The notes beneath the pieces are model-generated. The model had not been told where the DNA came from and searched no databases. It was given only the letters and a program-made list of their open reading frames with translations. This document shows positions 10,961-23,645 of a stretch of 64,000 bases of DNA, piece after piece. A program made the position numbers and the translations under genes. The first letter of the stretch is position 1, and the number at the start of each line of letters is the position of its first letter. The DNA comes from Euglena gracilis (Eukaryota; Euglenida; Euglenophyceae; Euglenales), in assembly GCA_039621445.1 (NCBI GenBank), contig CP154956.1:70585349-70649348 (forward strand). The letters run 5' to 3'.

Positions 10961-11584
10961 CCCCAACCTCCAGGGCAAGGGGGGGGGGGCGAGCGGAATC
11001 ATCAGGAGTTGCCCCCACCCCCAAGGCCAGGGACGCAGGGTCTGAGCCCACCCCCTCCCCTGAATGGGCCTACCTGCCCTTCCCCATTAGCCCATTAGCC
11101 TGCGATGACTGCGCCACAAGGCATTCCCATCGGTTCCTTGCCGCCACCTCAAGAGATAAAATGAAATGAAGAATTCTTGTCCGTATTTGTCTTTTTGTCT
11201 TTTTGTCAAAAAAGACAAATGCAGACAAGAAATTTTCCCTTGCAAGTTCACAGCACTTTGCCATTTCTTGCTGAACTATGCCCGAAAGTTTTTTCAACTT
11301 TGAATTAAACAATTCTAAAAATTCGTTTCCTTTCATTTCTCATTTCCATTTCCATTTTTTTTTCATTCCTGTTCATGGGCATTCTCCCACATTTTCGCTG
11401 GTTTTTCTTGTTTTTCCTGTTATTATTACCCAGCATAACACCCATATATATTTATATGTGTATATGTTACTGTCAAATATTTTAACCTTTCCTTTTTCTC
11501 TCAATACACCGTGCTTCCAACGTTTCCCACACAGTTTTTTTTCCTTCGAACCTGTGCATTCCAGTTAGCTCCCAAAGGAATTAA

Positions 11585-12910
11585 AATGTTATTTGCATTA
11601 TTTGCATTATTTGCATTATATCTAAATGCTATTTGCGTTCCTTGCTTTGTGTTATTTGCATTGAATTATTATTGTATTAATTGTATTATTTGCATTGCAT
11701 TGCATTGTTATTTGCATTAATTGCATTGCATATGTTTTGCGGTGTTTTGTGTGGTTTTCTCCTTACAGTGAGGTCATGGCGAACTTGTGCGGCAATGAAT
11801 TGCTCTGCTGTCAGGAAAGTTGTGCCCTGCAGTTTGTGTCTTTTGGTTGTACTCCACCCCCACCCAACGCTTCAGGTGAGGCTGAAGTAGCCCACGCGTT
11901 GCATCTGCTGTGTGCGACCCATGGCCGGCCTGACATGGGGAGGAGGGACCTCTCCGCCATTGCTTTTTACAATAATCCGACCCAGTGTTTGGCGGACGCT
12001 TTATGCCGAAGGCAGTGATGCAACAATGGGCCCCCACCCTCCAATGGTCGAGAACTGGCCAGCCTGATCTCAAGGGGTTGGAGCATGCCACCTCAAAGCA
12101 ACGCTGCTGCTGTGGTCCCTGTCAATTAATGTGTCACGGCAATGAAGCAAACAACTCTCCTCATTTTGTTGTTGTTGGGGGGGGGTGGCAGAGCTTTTCT
12201 GATGGAAGGGACACTTCCCTGGAAAATAAGTACCCCCTGGAGGTTTTCAGTAACCAACCTAATAATTACAGCAGGCGTCTTATTTCCTTTTGCGAGGCAA
12301 CAAGTTTCTGAAGAAAAAAAAGTGGTACGTGCAAGGAAACTAATTATGTATACGCCTAAACTCTTGCTATAAATAAAAATTCATGTAAATAATAAACAAA
12401 TATTAATGGAAATAAATAACAACAATACACTCTTAGGTGCATGTTGGGGGCTCTGATTTTCTTAATTAAGCTCCATAATCTGACAGAACCCTCAGGAGGG
12501 GGGAATGCGTTTCGCTTTTTTTTGCGCATTTTTCACAGCATGTGACAGTTTTCGCATTTTTCGCATTTTTCGATTTTTTTCGGGCGCATTTTTTTCCATG
12601 TTTCACCCAGTTTTCTTTCCTTTTCATTTTTGAACCATTTTTCCAATCTTTTTTGCAATTCTTCTGCACTTTTTTAATTGTTTTTTTTTGAAACCGACAA
12701 TTTTTTTTGCATTCAATTATTGTTAATTTGGCGCCATTTTTGCATTTTTTGGGGCAAATTTTGCATTTACCTTCTTGGCCAAAGCCCCTTTGTTCATAAT
12801 TCTGGCCACCATGGCCTTTTCCCTCAAATTTTGATCATTTTTCACATTTTTCAAAAATGCGCATAATTTTTGTACATTTTTTGAGCTTTTTTTTGCGCAC
12901 TTTTGCGCAT
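11585..12910. repeat. AT-rich stretch with TTATTTGCATT and GCATTTTT repeats
   Basis: Positions 11588-11735 are a loose tandem of TTATTTGCATT and TGCATTGCAT. Positions 12515-12910 are T tracts broken by CGCATTTTT/GCGCATTTTT, a motif that recurs at 49431-49610, 49975-50025 and 55965-56045. An open frame at 11769-12018 has ordinary codon composition and is not supported as a gene. Confidence 0.6.
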
Positions 12911-13281
12911 TTCTTCAAGGTCAGGCTAGCACATTCCCCCCCTGGAACCCCTCAAAGATGTATTTTTCCCCATCAATTTTGATCTGCATTTTCAGTTTTT
13001 TTTCTTCCCCAACAGGGTCCAGCTGGGCTTATCTGGAACCAACTTTCCGTTCACTTTCCATAAACTCTCTTTTGGCAGCCCACAGGGTCGCTGGAGGAAG
13101 GAAGAGCTGGCTGGCTGGCTGGCTGAGCCCTCACCCCCCCTCCAACAAGCTTCCTTGATCCCGAAGCGTTCTGATTTTGGAGGATCTGTTTTTTTTTAAT
13201 TTGAAAAATTTTTTGATGAAAATCCGGAAACCTGCTCGCTGGTGAATGGCCCCCGACCTCCACTGAACCGCCGGCCAAGGA

Positions 13282-13534
13282 CCCTGACAGTCAAGCTTCA
13301 CTCCGTACTCCAGAGGCTGCTATGCGGATGGTCGCTCCGGGCCCTGCCCCCGCTGGTCCACCCCTCCCCCATGGGCTCCCGGTCGCCTCCGAGACGTATA
13401 AGTATCGCCTCTTCGTGGTGCGGAGGGAATGCCGTGCCATGGGGCCCGCCTCCACTCACGGGGCGCGCCAGCCTCGCCGTCGCGCTATCCGCCCGTCGGT
13501 GGGCATTTGGGATGCTGGCGTTGATGCACACTGA
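13282..13534 (+). CDS. Weak candidate exon or decayed coding fragment
   Basis: An acceptor-like GACAG (13287-13291) is followed by an open frame to TGA near 13532 that includes GLPVASETYKYRLFVVRREC. Third-position GC is only moderate and no family is recognised. A C run of about 20 follows the stop at 13557-13576. It could be a fragment of a transposon-encoded or degraded gene. Confidence 0.2.
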
Positions 13535-14227
13535 GAGCGACAGGGGGGTACGAACCCCCCCCCCCCCCCCCCCCCCGAGTACGTCAGGACACCCGGATTA
13601 TCGATGTGATTGGATTTCCGGGGCCGAAAAGTCAATAGCCTTAGGAGAGGATTTCTAGTTTCTAACGAGCCCTCATTTTGCCCCTAACTCCCCGCCAGTC
13701 CGGAGATATGGCCCGAGCAAAAAAGTTGTCTACCGTTTTTTTATTCCAAAGAAATTTCATTGGACAGGCAAAAGGGTCATTTTTGGGGTCAAAAAATCGA
13801 AAAATTCAAAATATCTCGAAAACACTGGGAGTTGAGAAAAAGGAAAAAGAGTACCTCCCCAGTTCCCTTTTCAGTGGAAATCCTAGCCAAAGGGAATAAA
13901 AAAAACACCGAGGAATATATTGCAGGAATAATTTTTTTTCCAGTAAAATTTTGGTTGTGAGAATCAATTTATGCATTTTTTTTGTAAATACCCATTTTGC
14001 TTCATAGATGCCAATACATGATGTGCGGCACACCGTGCACATTGTGTGGCCCTATTTTTCCCCTAGGAAAGTGAAAACTTGAGACAATCGCTCATGATGG
14101 CAAATGAAAATTTAATTTGAATTCTCATTTTTAATCATTCAATTTTTGGAAAGACATACGGTCTGCGCAGTGTGTACGGTATGCCGCACATCATGCGCCG
14201 AAACCAGGCTGTATTTCAGTCGGGTGC

Positions 14228-14356
14228 CGCCCCAACCCCGGGGGGTGCCTGCCTGGGCAGGCACTCCAAGGCACAAAAATCCGGGGGGGGGATAGGGCAC
14301 TCGGCCAAAAGTGCCTAGCAGGAACTCCGGCGCCAAAGGCGCCGGAAGGCTCAAAA
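14228..14356. repeat. Dispersed repeat carrying GGCAGGCACTCC and a GGCGCC hairpin
   Basis: The segment GGTGCCTGCCTGGGCAGGCA CTCCAAGG followed by GGCCAAAAGTGCC and a GGCGCCAAAGGCGCCGGA hairpin matches 34978-35100 in the same order, with a further partial copy at 35120-35185. It is a non-coding interspersed repeat family. Confidence 0.6.
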
Positions 14357-14485
14357 AAAGGCCTATTTTCAAGGAAAATATCTTATTTTCTGAGGAAAGT
14401 TTCCAGGGACAGTTTTATATCCGACCCCCCTGGAGGGGGGGGGGTAGTGCCTGCCTGGCACTCCGGACCCCCCCTCCCCCCGGTC

Positions 14486-15160
14486 AGGCACCTATGGCCG
14501 ACCAGTGCCGACCAGGGCCGACCAGGTCCGACCAGGGCCGACCAGGGCCGACCAGGGCCGACCAGGGCCGACTTGCATGTGGTTGGCCGACCGAAGGGGA
14601 ATGGATGAAGGAATTCGGCAGCTTTCCCTCTGGAACAAGCACCTCTGATGATGCTGGGCGATGCTGGGCGATGCAGGGCGATGCTGGATGATGCTGGCAT
14701 TTTTTTTTTGTATTTTTGAAGAGCTAAACCCATTTTTTGGATAATTTTCTCACAAATCTCCAGGTTTACACCCATTTTGGCCGTTATGGATCAGTTTTTG
14801 CTAATTTGGGGCTATTTGTCACTGATTTGGCAAATATTGGGCTAATTTGGGTCAATATGAGCATTTTTTATGGCATTTTGGCCATTTTGCGCCCTTTTGG
14901 TAATTTTGGGTCATTTTTCACAATCTTTTGTGATTTTGTTGGCGTTTTTGGGTAATTTTTGGTTATTTCAAGCCATTTTAGGTCATTTTGGTTGCTTTTG
15001 GGGAGCCAATGGAGGCCTTATGGGGCACTTCCTTTTGATCTTGGCGAGACAATTCAGACAATTATTGCATCCCTTCACATTTTTTCTGTGACGGATACCC
15101 CCACCTATGGCCGACTATTTGCCGACCAGGGCCGACCAGGGCCGACCAGGGCCGACCAGA
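14486..15160. repeat. Decamer GGGCCGACCA and 11-mer GATGCTGGGC tandem arrays
   Basis: GCCGACCAGG is repeated about eight times at 14492-14572 and again at 15112-15160; a third short array lies at 38088-38130. The two later arrays are each near the text ACCAAAATGGGAA (15162, 38436), so a larger unit is shared. A separate tandem of GATGCTGGGC-like 11-mers sits at 14649-14698. The rest of 13580-17100 holds AT-rich repeats without genes. Confidence 0.75.
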
Positions 15161-16140
15161 GCACCAAAATGGGAAGTGACCGACCATAGGTGCCTGCCCC
15201 CGGTGTTAGTAAAGAACAGCCTGGCCGAAACCCCGGTCTCAAAAAGGTTTTTGGAAAGGTTCAATGACAGCTAATCATGGAAATTTTGGTGCTTTTCCGT
15301 ATTTTTCTGTTGTCTTTCATAAAAATAGCAATGCATGAATAAAAGGCGACATGAATTTCGAATTCACTATCACTTCTTTTTTGTGCACTCCAAGAATATA
15401 GGCAAACCACCATATTGCAACATTGTGTTAAAGTGTTCTTGTTTTTGATCCTCCTCCCCAGGAGCTTAATGAGTGAGTTTTGGTTTGCAAACAGGGAGGG
15501 GAGAATCACTGGAAAATGCAAATTTCAAATATCGCCAAAATGAGTGGGGAATGAAATGAAACCACCGGGGACCAAAAACGCCCTGGGAACCATCCATCAA
15601 CCCGGATGGACCTCCAGGGCCAGCTGCATACCCTGCCGGGCCTGCCGGCCGCGCTGGGCCGGGTTGCCTGGCACCATCAGGCAACCATCAGGCAGGAAAA
15701 GAGATCAGCATTTTTTCCCCCACAAAACCTGGTTCGGACCAGGGCCGACTACGATTTGACCTCCACAGACGATGCATGTTGCAGCTAACCATTGTGCCAG
15801 ACGTGAGCTAATTTGGCCAACAATACCCGAAAATGGAGGCAAGCCCACTTCCCATTTTGGTGGCCACTTTGCCCACTTTTGGCCACTTATACCATTTACT
15901 GCTTTCGATTTCAAGAAGCAGCAGACGATGATCACCAAACTGTGCCTAAAATGTACCAACACCGGGCAACAGTGGCAAAAGCAGTCTTAAAAAAAAAGGC
16001 CAAAAGTGGCGTGAAGTGGCCAAAAAGTGGTTAACAGGCTTGTTTTCAAAACCAACCCGGGGGGGGGGCGCCCCACGCTATGGGCTGCCCACCCATACCA
16101 GGCACACACCCGGGGGGGGGGGGTCGCTTTTGGACCCCGG

Positions 16141-16400
16141 TGCCTGCCAAACCAGGCAAATTTCCCTTGATAATGGCCATTTTCGGGCCCCGGCGCCTTC
16201 GGCGCCAGGGGGATGTGCTGTAGATCTACAAACCCCAAAGGGGCAGTATTTGACCAATATGAAAGTCCTACCCGGATCCTATGGCATATTCCACCTTTGG
16301 CTGCTTTTGGCCAGCAGCCAAAAAGCAGCCAAAAGCTTTTTGCTGCGCTTGACTGTTTGCCCACCAGGCTTCTTTTCAAGGAAGTGCGCACCCCCCGGTG
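16141..16400. repeat. Dispersed repeat (copy at 52958-53150)
   Basis: AGGCAAATTTCCCTTGATAA followed by TGGCCATTTT and GGGCCCC, then a GGCGCCTTCGGCGCC hairpin, matches 52972-53020. Further right, AGGCTTCTTTTCAAGGAAG (16369) matches 53120. Spacing is similar, so it is one family. Confidence 0.7.
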
Positions 16401-17145
16401 GAGGTGGGGGTTGGGTTTTTTGGGTGGGCAGTGCCCCTGATCCCGACTTCAGGAGGCAACTGCTGACCAAAAAAGTTTAAGCAAAACAAATAACTGGCTG
16501 ACGACGTTTCGGGGCATTTTAGGGTGAATTTTTTGATTTTTTTTTTAAAAAATCTTCATCCACCAATTTTTTTCTGTGTAAAAGTCGGTACTGACAAGGT
16601 TTATTTTTCGTTTTGAGTGAAATTTCTGTTTTTTTTTGTTTTGGGATTTTTTTCCCCACACCATCCACTGGAGCAAATTCTTGGAACAAAATTTCAGCAC
16701 CCCCCCCCTGGTGGTCTCCTGCTTTGATTTTCAACAACAGACCCCCAAAAAGTCGACCCAGCGGTCTTATTTTCTGAGAGGGGTGGCTCTGCAATGAGCG
16801 TTCTTTGTTCTCTTGTCTCCTTCTCTGAAGGAAGTTGCTTTGCGTGAGTTTGCTTTTATCCAGTAACATTTGCAGCCGGCTCATCTGTGGATCTGTAGGA
16901 GGGGGGAGGTGCCCGCCGCCACTGCCCGTCAATTACAGCCGGATGGCTCTTTGGCCATCCCACGCCCACCGCAACATGTGAATACCCCCCGAGGCGCTTG
17001 GCCCAGGCCATGATTGAAGGTAAGGCCAGGGGCCAACCTTAGGGGGCGTACAGAGTTTTGGCGGCCATGTGCAAAAGGCCGAAAGCCAACTTCAGGGGGG
17101 CCAAGTTTGCATGTCAAGAGGAAGCGGTTGGGACTCGCTCTGCAG

Positions 17146-17388
17146 TCCACGGGGCTGTCGGCATGGGCAGGGCGGGCCGCAGTACTAGCGGTGCGGGTGG
17201 CGTCCCGGAGGCTGCCGTGCCGCGCCGACGCCGGTCGGGACAGGCCCGGGGCCCGGTTGGGTCTCCCTCGCTGGACCGGGGCCCCACAGCCGGCGGTCCT
17301 CCCCCTGTGGGGCGGTGCGAGGTTGGCGCCCAGTCCACCTCTGAGCACCGCCCTGTGTGTCCCCCTTGCCTGGGCTGTGCGGGACGAT
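17146..17388 (+). CDS. Candidate 81-codon exon, unknown protein
   Basis: An open block of exactly 81 codons runs from CTGCAG| (17140-17145) to |GTTTGG (17389), so a phase-0 exon is possible. Codons end mostly in G or C. The product is rich in Ala, Arg, Leu, Pro and Trp (for example GLSAWAGRAAVLAVRVASRR and LPLWGGARLAPSPPLSTALC). No family is recognised and no neighbouring exon could be linked. Confidence 0.35.
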
Positions 17389-17399
17389 GTTTGGGAGGG

Positions 17400-19454
17400 G
17401 GCACACAAGCACACGTTTTTTTTTTAAAGTTTTTGGTGAAAATCAGGTTTTTGTGTGTCGTTGTGAAAACATGAAATTATTTCACAATACTTTTTTCCGC
17501 CAGATTCTTTTCTCTATCTGGAGTTGTTGTTTTATTTTTTTTTCGTGATTTTTCCCCAACCAGGAACAGAATGTTTTTAATGTTCAAACCAGAACGTTAT
17601 TGGTAACCCTTTTCAGTTTATTTGTTACACCTCGAAACCATAAATTTTGTGTTTTTTTGTGCAGTTTTTGAGACGAAATTTTTTGCATCCCATTTTTGAG
17701 CGTCTATGTTGAGCGTCTATTGAGTCCCAATCCCCCACCTGCACACCTGGATGCCAGATGTCCCAACCACGCCCTGCCCTTTTCTGCTCTTGCCCTTCTG
17801 CCCGATCCCTCTCCCTGTTTTACCAACCTTTGCTGTGTCGGCAACAGTGGGGGAAACACATTTCTTTTTGGGGTATAGGTTTGGGGTCGTTTGGGAGCGC
17901 GGTTTTTTGGGAGGTCCGAGGAGGGATGCAGCCTCCTCCCCACTCCCTCCGAGGGATGGGACGTGTCGGACTGGATTTTGTTGACGGAGAAGTGATTGTG
18001 TCCCGATGTGGCCAAGGGTGCCCCAACCCACTGCCAGGGCCCTGGTTGAAGCAGCCCGAATTCATGAATCCCCCAGAATCTCATGAGTCTAGTTTCCTTA
18101 ATTTACTGGAGGCAGTGGGTCAAGGAAACCTTGGTTGAAAAGTGATTTCAAGTCCCAGGGCTTCATTTTCTGGTCAAATACATAAGGATTGGCATTCAAC
18201 ATGACGCTTGGTGTCTTAAAATTGAAACCCTCGGCTATCTTTTTTTTAATCAAAATAACGGCTCACCCCTTGGTCCAAGGGGGGGATGACTTGGGAAAAG
18301 TGGTTTTGTTATTGAGGGTTAAGTGTTTAGGAAATGTGACGTTCAACGCCCATCGCCCCCCTCCACTACCGCCGGCTGCCCTGGCTTCGTCCACCCTCTC
18401 CCATTCCCTTGTGGGGCAAATCCCTGCAAACGCCCCCGCCCCCACCCACCCCACCCACCGAGAATTCCTGCGAGGCCCCCCCGTCCCAGGCTCCGGGGGA
18501 CTTCCTTCCACCAGCGTGGACCACCCAGGCTTCATTTTAAGAATGCCACACCCCCAGGGGGTGGATGCCATGTGCAGGCAGTTCGACCCCTGGCGTGGGC
18601 AGGTTTTGGATGGGTAGTGCTATGGTGCTGGAGATAAAACTTCCCATGTTCAAGGAAAATTGTCTGAGTCGGTTGGGACCAGGACCCCCCCCCCCAGCAG
18701 GGCGTGCCTGCTGCGGGCAGGCACCCCTCTGCGGAAGACACCCCCAGGGCCACAAATGAACCCTGGGACCGCTCCTCCCCCACCTATCTACCCACCTTGC
18801 CTTGCCGCCTCCTGTGGTTGGGGGGCCTCGCTGTACGCCCTCCCTCCCCCCCGGCTGACGCTCTCTGGCCATGCTGGCTGGACTGATGCACTCGGCCGCG
18901 TCGCTGCTGTCCACCAGGCTAGGGGTGTGCTTGGAGGGAGGTTCTGTGAGCAGTGGGCAGTTGTGCAATGTTGGCTACCCTGCCCAGCCCGCCAACCCGC
19001 AGCCCATGAGGAGATTTTGCTTAAAAGCGTCCTGTCACCACGGGCAACTGTTTTCAACAGTATGATTTTTCTAAATCATTATCCATGCAGTGCCACACAC
19101 CATGCAGAAGCTTCCCCTATGGTGAAAGATATTTTGGGCTGTGAAATAACCCACCACCATAGGTTCCGGTGTGATGATCGGTTGTTGGGTTCCTTTCTTT
19201 GGGGAAGACTAAATGGCAGAGGGGTGAGAGCTGGATGGTCTTGGCATGTGGCCAGAAGGGCTCAAATTTATGCCTTTCTGCCCTGGGGGGCATTTCTGGA
19301 AGCCAGGTGTGTTGGGAATCTTGCAGTTTTCTGTCAAACCATGCGTTGCCATTGACGCCCACTATTTTTCGGTCCACTCCATGATCTTTGGTGTATCTTT
19401 GTGTTTCTTCACCTTTTCTCCTTTCCTGGGGGGTTGGTGTAGCTGTCTTATGGT
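17400..19454. other. No supported gene
   Basis: AT-rich and mixed sequence with C runs (18692, 18778). Several open frames near 18360-18620 and 18660-18990 have no consistent third-position GC and no plausible splice borders. I see nothing that can be called. Confidence 0.4.
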
Positions 19455-20215
19455 GGGACCCGGGTCAGACCTCTGTTTAGTGAGTATCGGCAAAAAAATA
19501 TTTTGTGTAGCGGCAAAAAAACTTTTGTGTATCGGTGTGTATCCGCAAAAAATTTTTGTGTATCGGTGTGTATCGGCCAAAAAAAATTGTGTATCGGTTT
19601 TTTTTGAATTTGTAATCGGCTTTTCAAAATGAAAAATTTCCTCCAAAGAGATTTTCCCATTTCTCAGCGTTGACGATATGGCACAGATGGGAACCCCCCC
19701 TGGCGTGAGGCAGTTAGTGCAAGACGTCAAGAAGCAAATCAGTGCAGCTACGAGCAGCACACCTTGACAGATTCAGTCTGTCATGAGTTGAACGTCTCAA
19801 AAAAAAGAAGAAAAACAAAAAATAAAAATTCAAAAAAGGAGAGCCAGGGTATGGACATGCGCAGATGTATCCGGGCCTCTCCATTTGCCATTGAGGGAGT
19901 AGCGCCCCTCCCCCAACCACAACAGTAGGGTGAGATTCCCAACCACGCTTTACGGGTTGGGGCCAATGTCCACATAGCTCTGTGGCAATGGAGTCAAAAG
20001 ATTAACTTGTGTTTTCCACCCATTTTTGTAAAATTTTTGTGTGTCGGTGTGTATCGGCAAAAAAAATTTGTGTATCGGTGTGTATCGGCAATTTTTTTTG
20101 TGTATCAGTGTGTATCGGCAAAAAAAAATTTGTGTATCGGTGTGTATCGGCAAAAAAAAATTTGTGTATCGGTGTGTATCGTTGATACACACTAAACAGA
20201 GGTCTGACCCGGTTC
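19455..20215. mobile_element. GTGTATCGG arrays capped by an inverted repeat
   Basis: Two arrays of TGTGTATCGG plus an A run (19490-19605 and 20037-20183) run in the same direction. The outer edges carry an inverted repeat: GGTCAGACCTCTGTTTAGTG (19465) and its complement CACTAAACAGAGGTCTGACC (20189). The middle (19610-20035) is unrelated AT-rich sequence. Confidence 0.55.
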
Positions 20216-20314
20216 CCACTTTTGGACTTTTCGGCCCGCGGCGCCAGGGAACCGCGCGGTTTCCGGGCCACCGGCGGCGGATCCGGGGAGGATTCCCGCT
20301 TAATTTTAGGAATA

Positions 20315-20622
20315 GGGTATATGTATGCGGCAGCCTCCAACTAACTAAGACTAAAGGCCCCTCCCCCCCCGGGGGCCCTTTAGTTGGATCAGGGGGTGCC
20401 AAAATTTTTTTTGTGTTAATGATGGAGTAGGGTTAGGGTTACAAATTCGGCCTAACTTCAGGCCTAACTTGTACACCTAACACTAATCTATAAGTTGGGC
20501 CTAACCCTAACCCTAAGTCGTAACCCTAACATATATTATAACACAAAAATTTTTTGGCACCCCCTGATCCAACTAATGCCCCCCCTGGGGGGGGCCCTTT
20601 AGTTGGAGGCTGCCATATATAG
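20315..20622. mobile_element. Foldback (MITE-like) element of about 300 bp
   Basis: Outer arms 20319-20343 and 20600-20620 (GCAGCCTCCAACTA / TAGTTGGAGGCTGC) and inner arms 20382-20418 and 20539-20574 (GGATCAGGGGGTGCCAAAAT and its complement) pair. The centre holds TAGGGTTAGGGTTA (20428-20441) and CCTAACCCTAACCCTAA (20500-20516), plus AGGCCTAACTT. Length and form fit a non-autonomous DNA element. Confidence 0.65.
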
Positions 20623-20675
20623 GAAGCCCATCGAGGCGCCCCAGGTGCCTGGTGCCCGCCCTCGTTTTACTGTAT

Positions 20676-20880
20676 TTAGATATAGAGAAAGATATAGATA
20701 TAGATATAGATATAGATCTCGATATAGATATAGATACAGATATAGATATAGATATAGATATATATATATAAATATATATATAGATACAGATACACATACA
20801 GATATGGATATAGATACAGATGTATATGTAGATGTAGATGTAGATGTAGATGTAGATGTAGATGTAGATGTAGTAGATGT

Positions 20881-20939
<59 letters not shown>

Positions 20940-21774
20940 TATAGGATATAGATATAGATATAGATATAGATATAGATATAGATATAGATATAGATGTAGA
21001 TATAGATGTAGATATAGATATAGATATAGATATAGATATAGATATAGATATAGATATAGATATAGATATAGATATATATACAGATACAGATACAGATACA
21101 GATACAGATACAGATACAGATACAGATACAGATATAGATACAGATATAGATACAGATACAGATACAGATATAGATATAGATATAGATATAGATATAGATG
21201 TAGATGTAGATGTAGATGTAGATGTAGATGTAGATGTAGATGTAGATGTAGATGTAGATGTAGATGTAGATGTAGATATATCTATATATATAGATATGGA
21301 TATAGATATAGATATAGATATAGATATAGATAGATATAGATATGGATATAGATATAGAGATAGATATAGATATAGATATAGATATAGATATAGATATAGA
21401 TATAGATATAGATATAGATATAGATATAGATATAGATATAGATAGATATAGATAGATATATATATATATATAGATATAGATATGTATAGATAGATATAGA
21501 TATAGATATAGATATAGATATAGATATAGATATAGATATAGATATAGATATAGATATAGATATAGATATAGATATAGATATAGATAGATATAGATATAGA
21601 TATAGATATAGATATAGATATAGATATAGATATAGATATAGATATAGATATGAGAGAGAGATATAGATATGTAGAGAGATATGTATATATGTGTATACAT
21701 TGTATATGTGTGTGGCATACATATATGCATATATATATATATATATATAGAGATATATATATATATAGATATAT

Positions 21775-21832
<58 letters not shown>

Positions 21833-21850
21833 GTATACATACATACATAC
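20676..21850. repeat. Compound TAGATA / TAGATG / CAGATA / (TA)n microsatellite
   Basis: About 1.17 kb of hexamer blocks that switch from one variant to another: TAGATG (20820-20880, 21196-21272), CAGATA (21078-21170), TAGATA (most of the rest) and pure TA (20881-20936, 21779-21830). The long Ile/Tyr/Ser frames on the minus strand are read-through of the repeat. Confidence 0.95.
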
Positions 21851-22036
21851 CCCCCCCTAGTCGTACGACCACCCCTCATTTACGACCACCCCCCTATACA
21901 CTTAATATACACACACATACATACACACACACATATGCCCCCCCGTCTCCTCCTGCCGCACAGGGAGCCCTTTTCCACCCCGGGAGGGGCATTGGCGGGT
22001 GCCGGGACCGCAGCGCCCGGATGAGCGGCCTGGCGC

Positions 22037-22580
22037 ATGGGCCGGGGCACCCTGTTCCTGGGGGCGCTGCTGGCCCTGGGGGCTGCGCTGGCAGCCAGGG
22101 CTGTCCCGGCACCCCGGGCACCCGAAGAGCTGAGGGTGTTCGGGGGGGGCATCCTCCCCCTGCAGTGCTGGAATTACACCAGAGTTCCTCACCCGGCCAG
22201 GGGGAGCAACACAAGAGCACTGGAAAATGGGGTCCCTGGCACTCACCACACAGACTGGGTCGGAAGCGAAGTTAGCGCCGGCCATGAACAGACAAGAAGC
22301 CTCCGTGCAACTCAGGTGGGGCATCCCCCTCTCCTTCCCTGGGTGTTGGAGTTAGGAATCTGCACACACTTGGCGGTATTGTCCCATGCAATCCACCACC
22401 ACGGTTGGAAGGCGCTCCTCGCACTCCTGGCTGGGGGGTGGGGGCACTGTCGGCCTTGCTGGACGGCCCTGCTGGGGGCCCTGCTGCTCACTGCGCAGAG
22501 CAAGGACGCGGTGCGCGCCCTCGCCCCTGAGCCCACTGTGGGCATCATTGTACCAGACGCAGTGGCCAGAGCCTCCCGGG
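22037..22580 (+). CDS. First exons of a secreted or membrane-anchored protein
   Basis: ATG at 22037 opens a 33-codon exon (to 22135) whose product has a basic start and a hydrophobic core (FLGALLALGAALAA) followed by AxA, as in signal peptides or Golgi signal anchors. Third positions are almost all G/C. The donor is AGG|GTGTTC. The next exon starts at 22499 after GCGCAG in matching phase 0 and reads SKDAVRALAPEPTVGIIVPD; its 3' border is unclear. The intron between holds an inverted copy of a dispersed repeat (22152-22322). This may be the start of the glycosyltransferase gene whose C-terminal part ends at 36395, but the chain between them is not proven. Confidence 0.55.
22152..22322 (-). repeat. 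Intron-nested SINE-like repeat, copy 1
   Basis: The reverse complement matches 34575-34775 and 63126-63330 along most of its length (landmarks: GCTTCTTGTCTGTT, GTGTGGTGAGTG, TGGCCGGG, TCCAGCACTG). It begins 16 bases after the donor of the first exon. The text GGTGTAATTCC resembles a pol III box B (GGTTCGANTCC) only partly. Confidence 0.7.
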
Positions 22581-23581
22581 CTGGGCTGCAACCCATCCCA
22601 TTGCTTTTCTGCCCAATGCCCCCCCCCACCAATGTGCCCAGGCCTGCTGTTTTTGGGGCCGGTTGCCAACTTGTGGGGGGTGTTGTGGTGCTGCTGTAGG
22701 AATACCAGTTGCACACACATAAGCATCTCTTCACACTCATTTTTTCACACATATGTGTTCAGTGTTCGGTGTATTGACCACCCAGGGGGCCATAGGTCTT
22801 TAGGAGCCCATTGTGGGCACTTCCACTTGGTGCAAAGCATCCATGCCACTGAGGCAATTTCCAAAAGCCTCACCACCCCCTGAATTGCAACCACAACAAG
22901 AAAATCATTCCCGGAAAACAACCAACAAACAAACACAGAGCATCACAGGTAAGCTTTGTTGAGACCGCATGGCTGCGGGTGCAAAGCCGGGGTCACCATT
23001 CAGTCAGGCTGAAACGCACTCCTGCCGCAGTCCCCTTCCATTTGCACGCTGCCAGCCCAAGGAAAGTGCAGACTCTGCTCCGATTTACAAGCACACATCC
23101 GATTCTGAAGTTGCTGGAATATTTGCAAGATTGCAGGGTTTTTTTCCAATGTCTGTGTGATTTCCATTTCAGCAATTTTTTGTAAGCTACCCCCCTCCCC
23201 TGCCCCCCCCCCCCAACCGGCTGGGAACTGTGCTTGTCTCTTCACTTCCTGGTGGCCATTGTGCTGAGAGGGGTTTTTTTTTCCAGTCTTGGACCCCCGG
23301 GCGGGGGAGGGGTGGGGTGAGTGGGTCCAGCCAAGCCTCCCCCCCCCACCCAGGGGGGTATTCTTTTTGCCAAAGGCGCCGAAGATTTTTGAAAAAGGTG
23401 CTATTTTTAGCGATTTTCGCGGTTTTGGCCATTTTCGGGAAAATTGAGTGGGCCCCCCGGGAGAAAATTGACTGGGCCCAGGAGGTGGGTGGGGGGACCC
23501 CCCTCCCCCAGTCTTAAAAAAGCCCCCCTGGCTGGGAGGTGAGTGGCCTCCGGCGCATCCCAGCTTGCCGTTGAGAGGCAG

Positions 23582-23645
23582 CGTGCCATACCTGTACCTC
23601 ACAAGGCTGGAGACGTACGGCGCAGCAAAGGCACAGAGAGCAGAG
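23582..23645 (+). CDS. Candidate exon, unknown protein
   Basis: Opens after GGCAG| and closes at GAG|GTTGGC; the 64-nt block reads VPYLYLTRLETYGAAKAQRA with mostly G/C third positions. It may belong with the 22037 first exons, but the phase does not match any clear donor of the 22499 exon, so an exon between may be missing. Confidence 0.35.

Noticed and set aside
11070-11336. 88-codon minus-strand frame
   Set aside because: No family resemblance and ordinary AT-rich composition; likely chance.
16519-16932. 137-codon minus-strand frame rich in Lys and Gln
   Set aside because: AT-rich, no splice context, no landmark, codon use unlike the confident exons.
20573-21879. Long Ile/Tyr/Ser-rich minus-strand frames over 400 codons
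   Set aside because: Read-through of TAGATA/TATATA hexamers; several overlapping frames are equally open.
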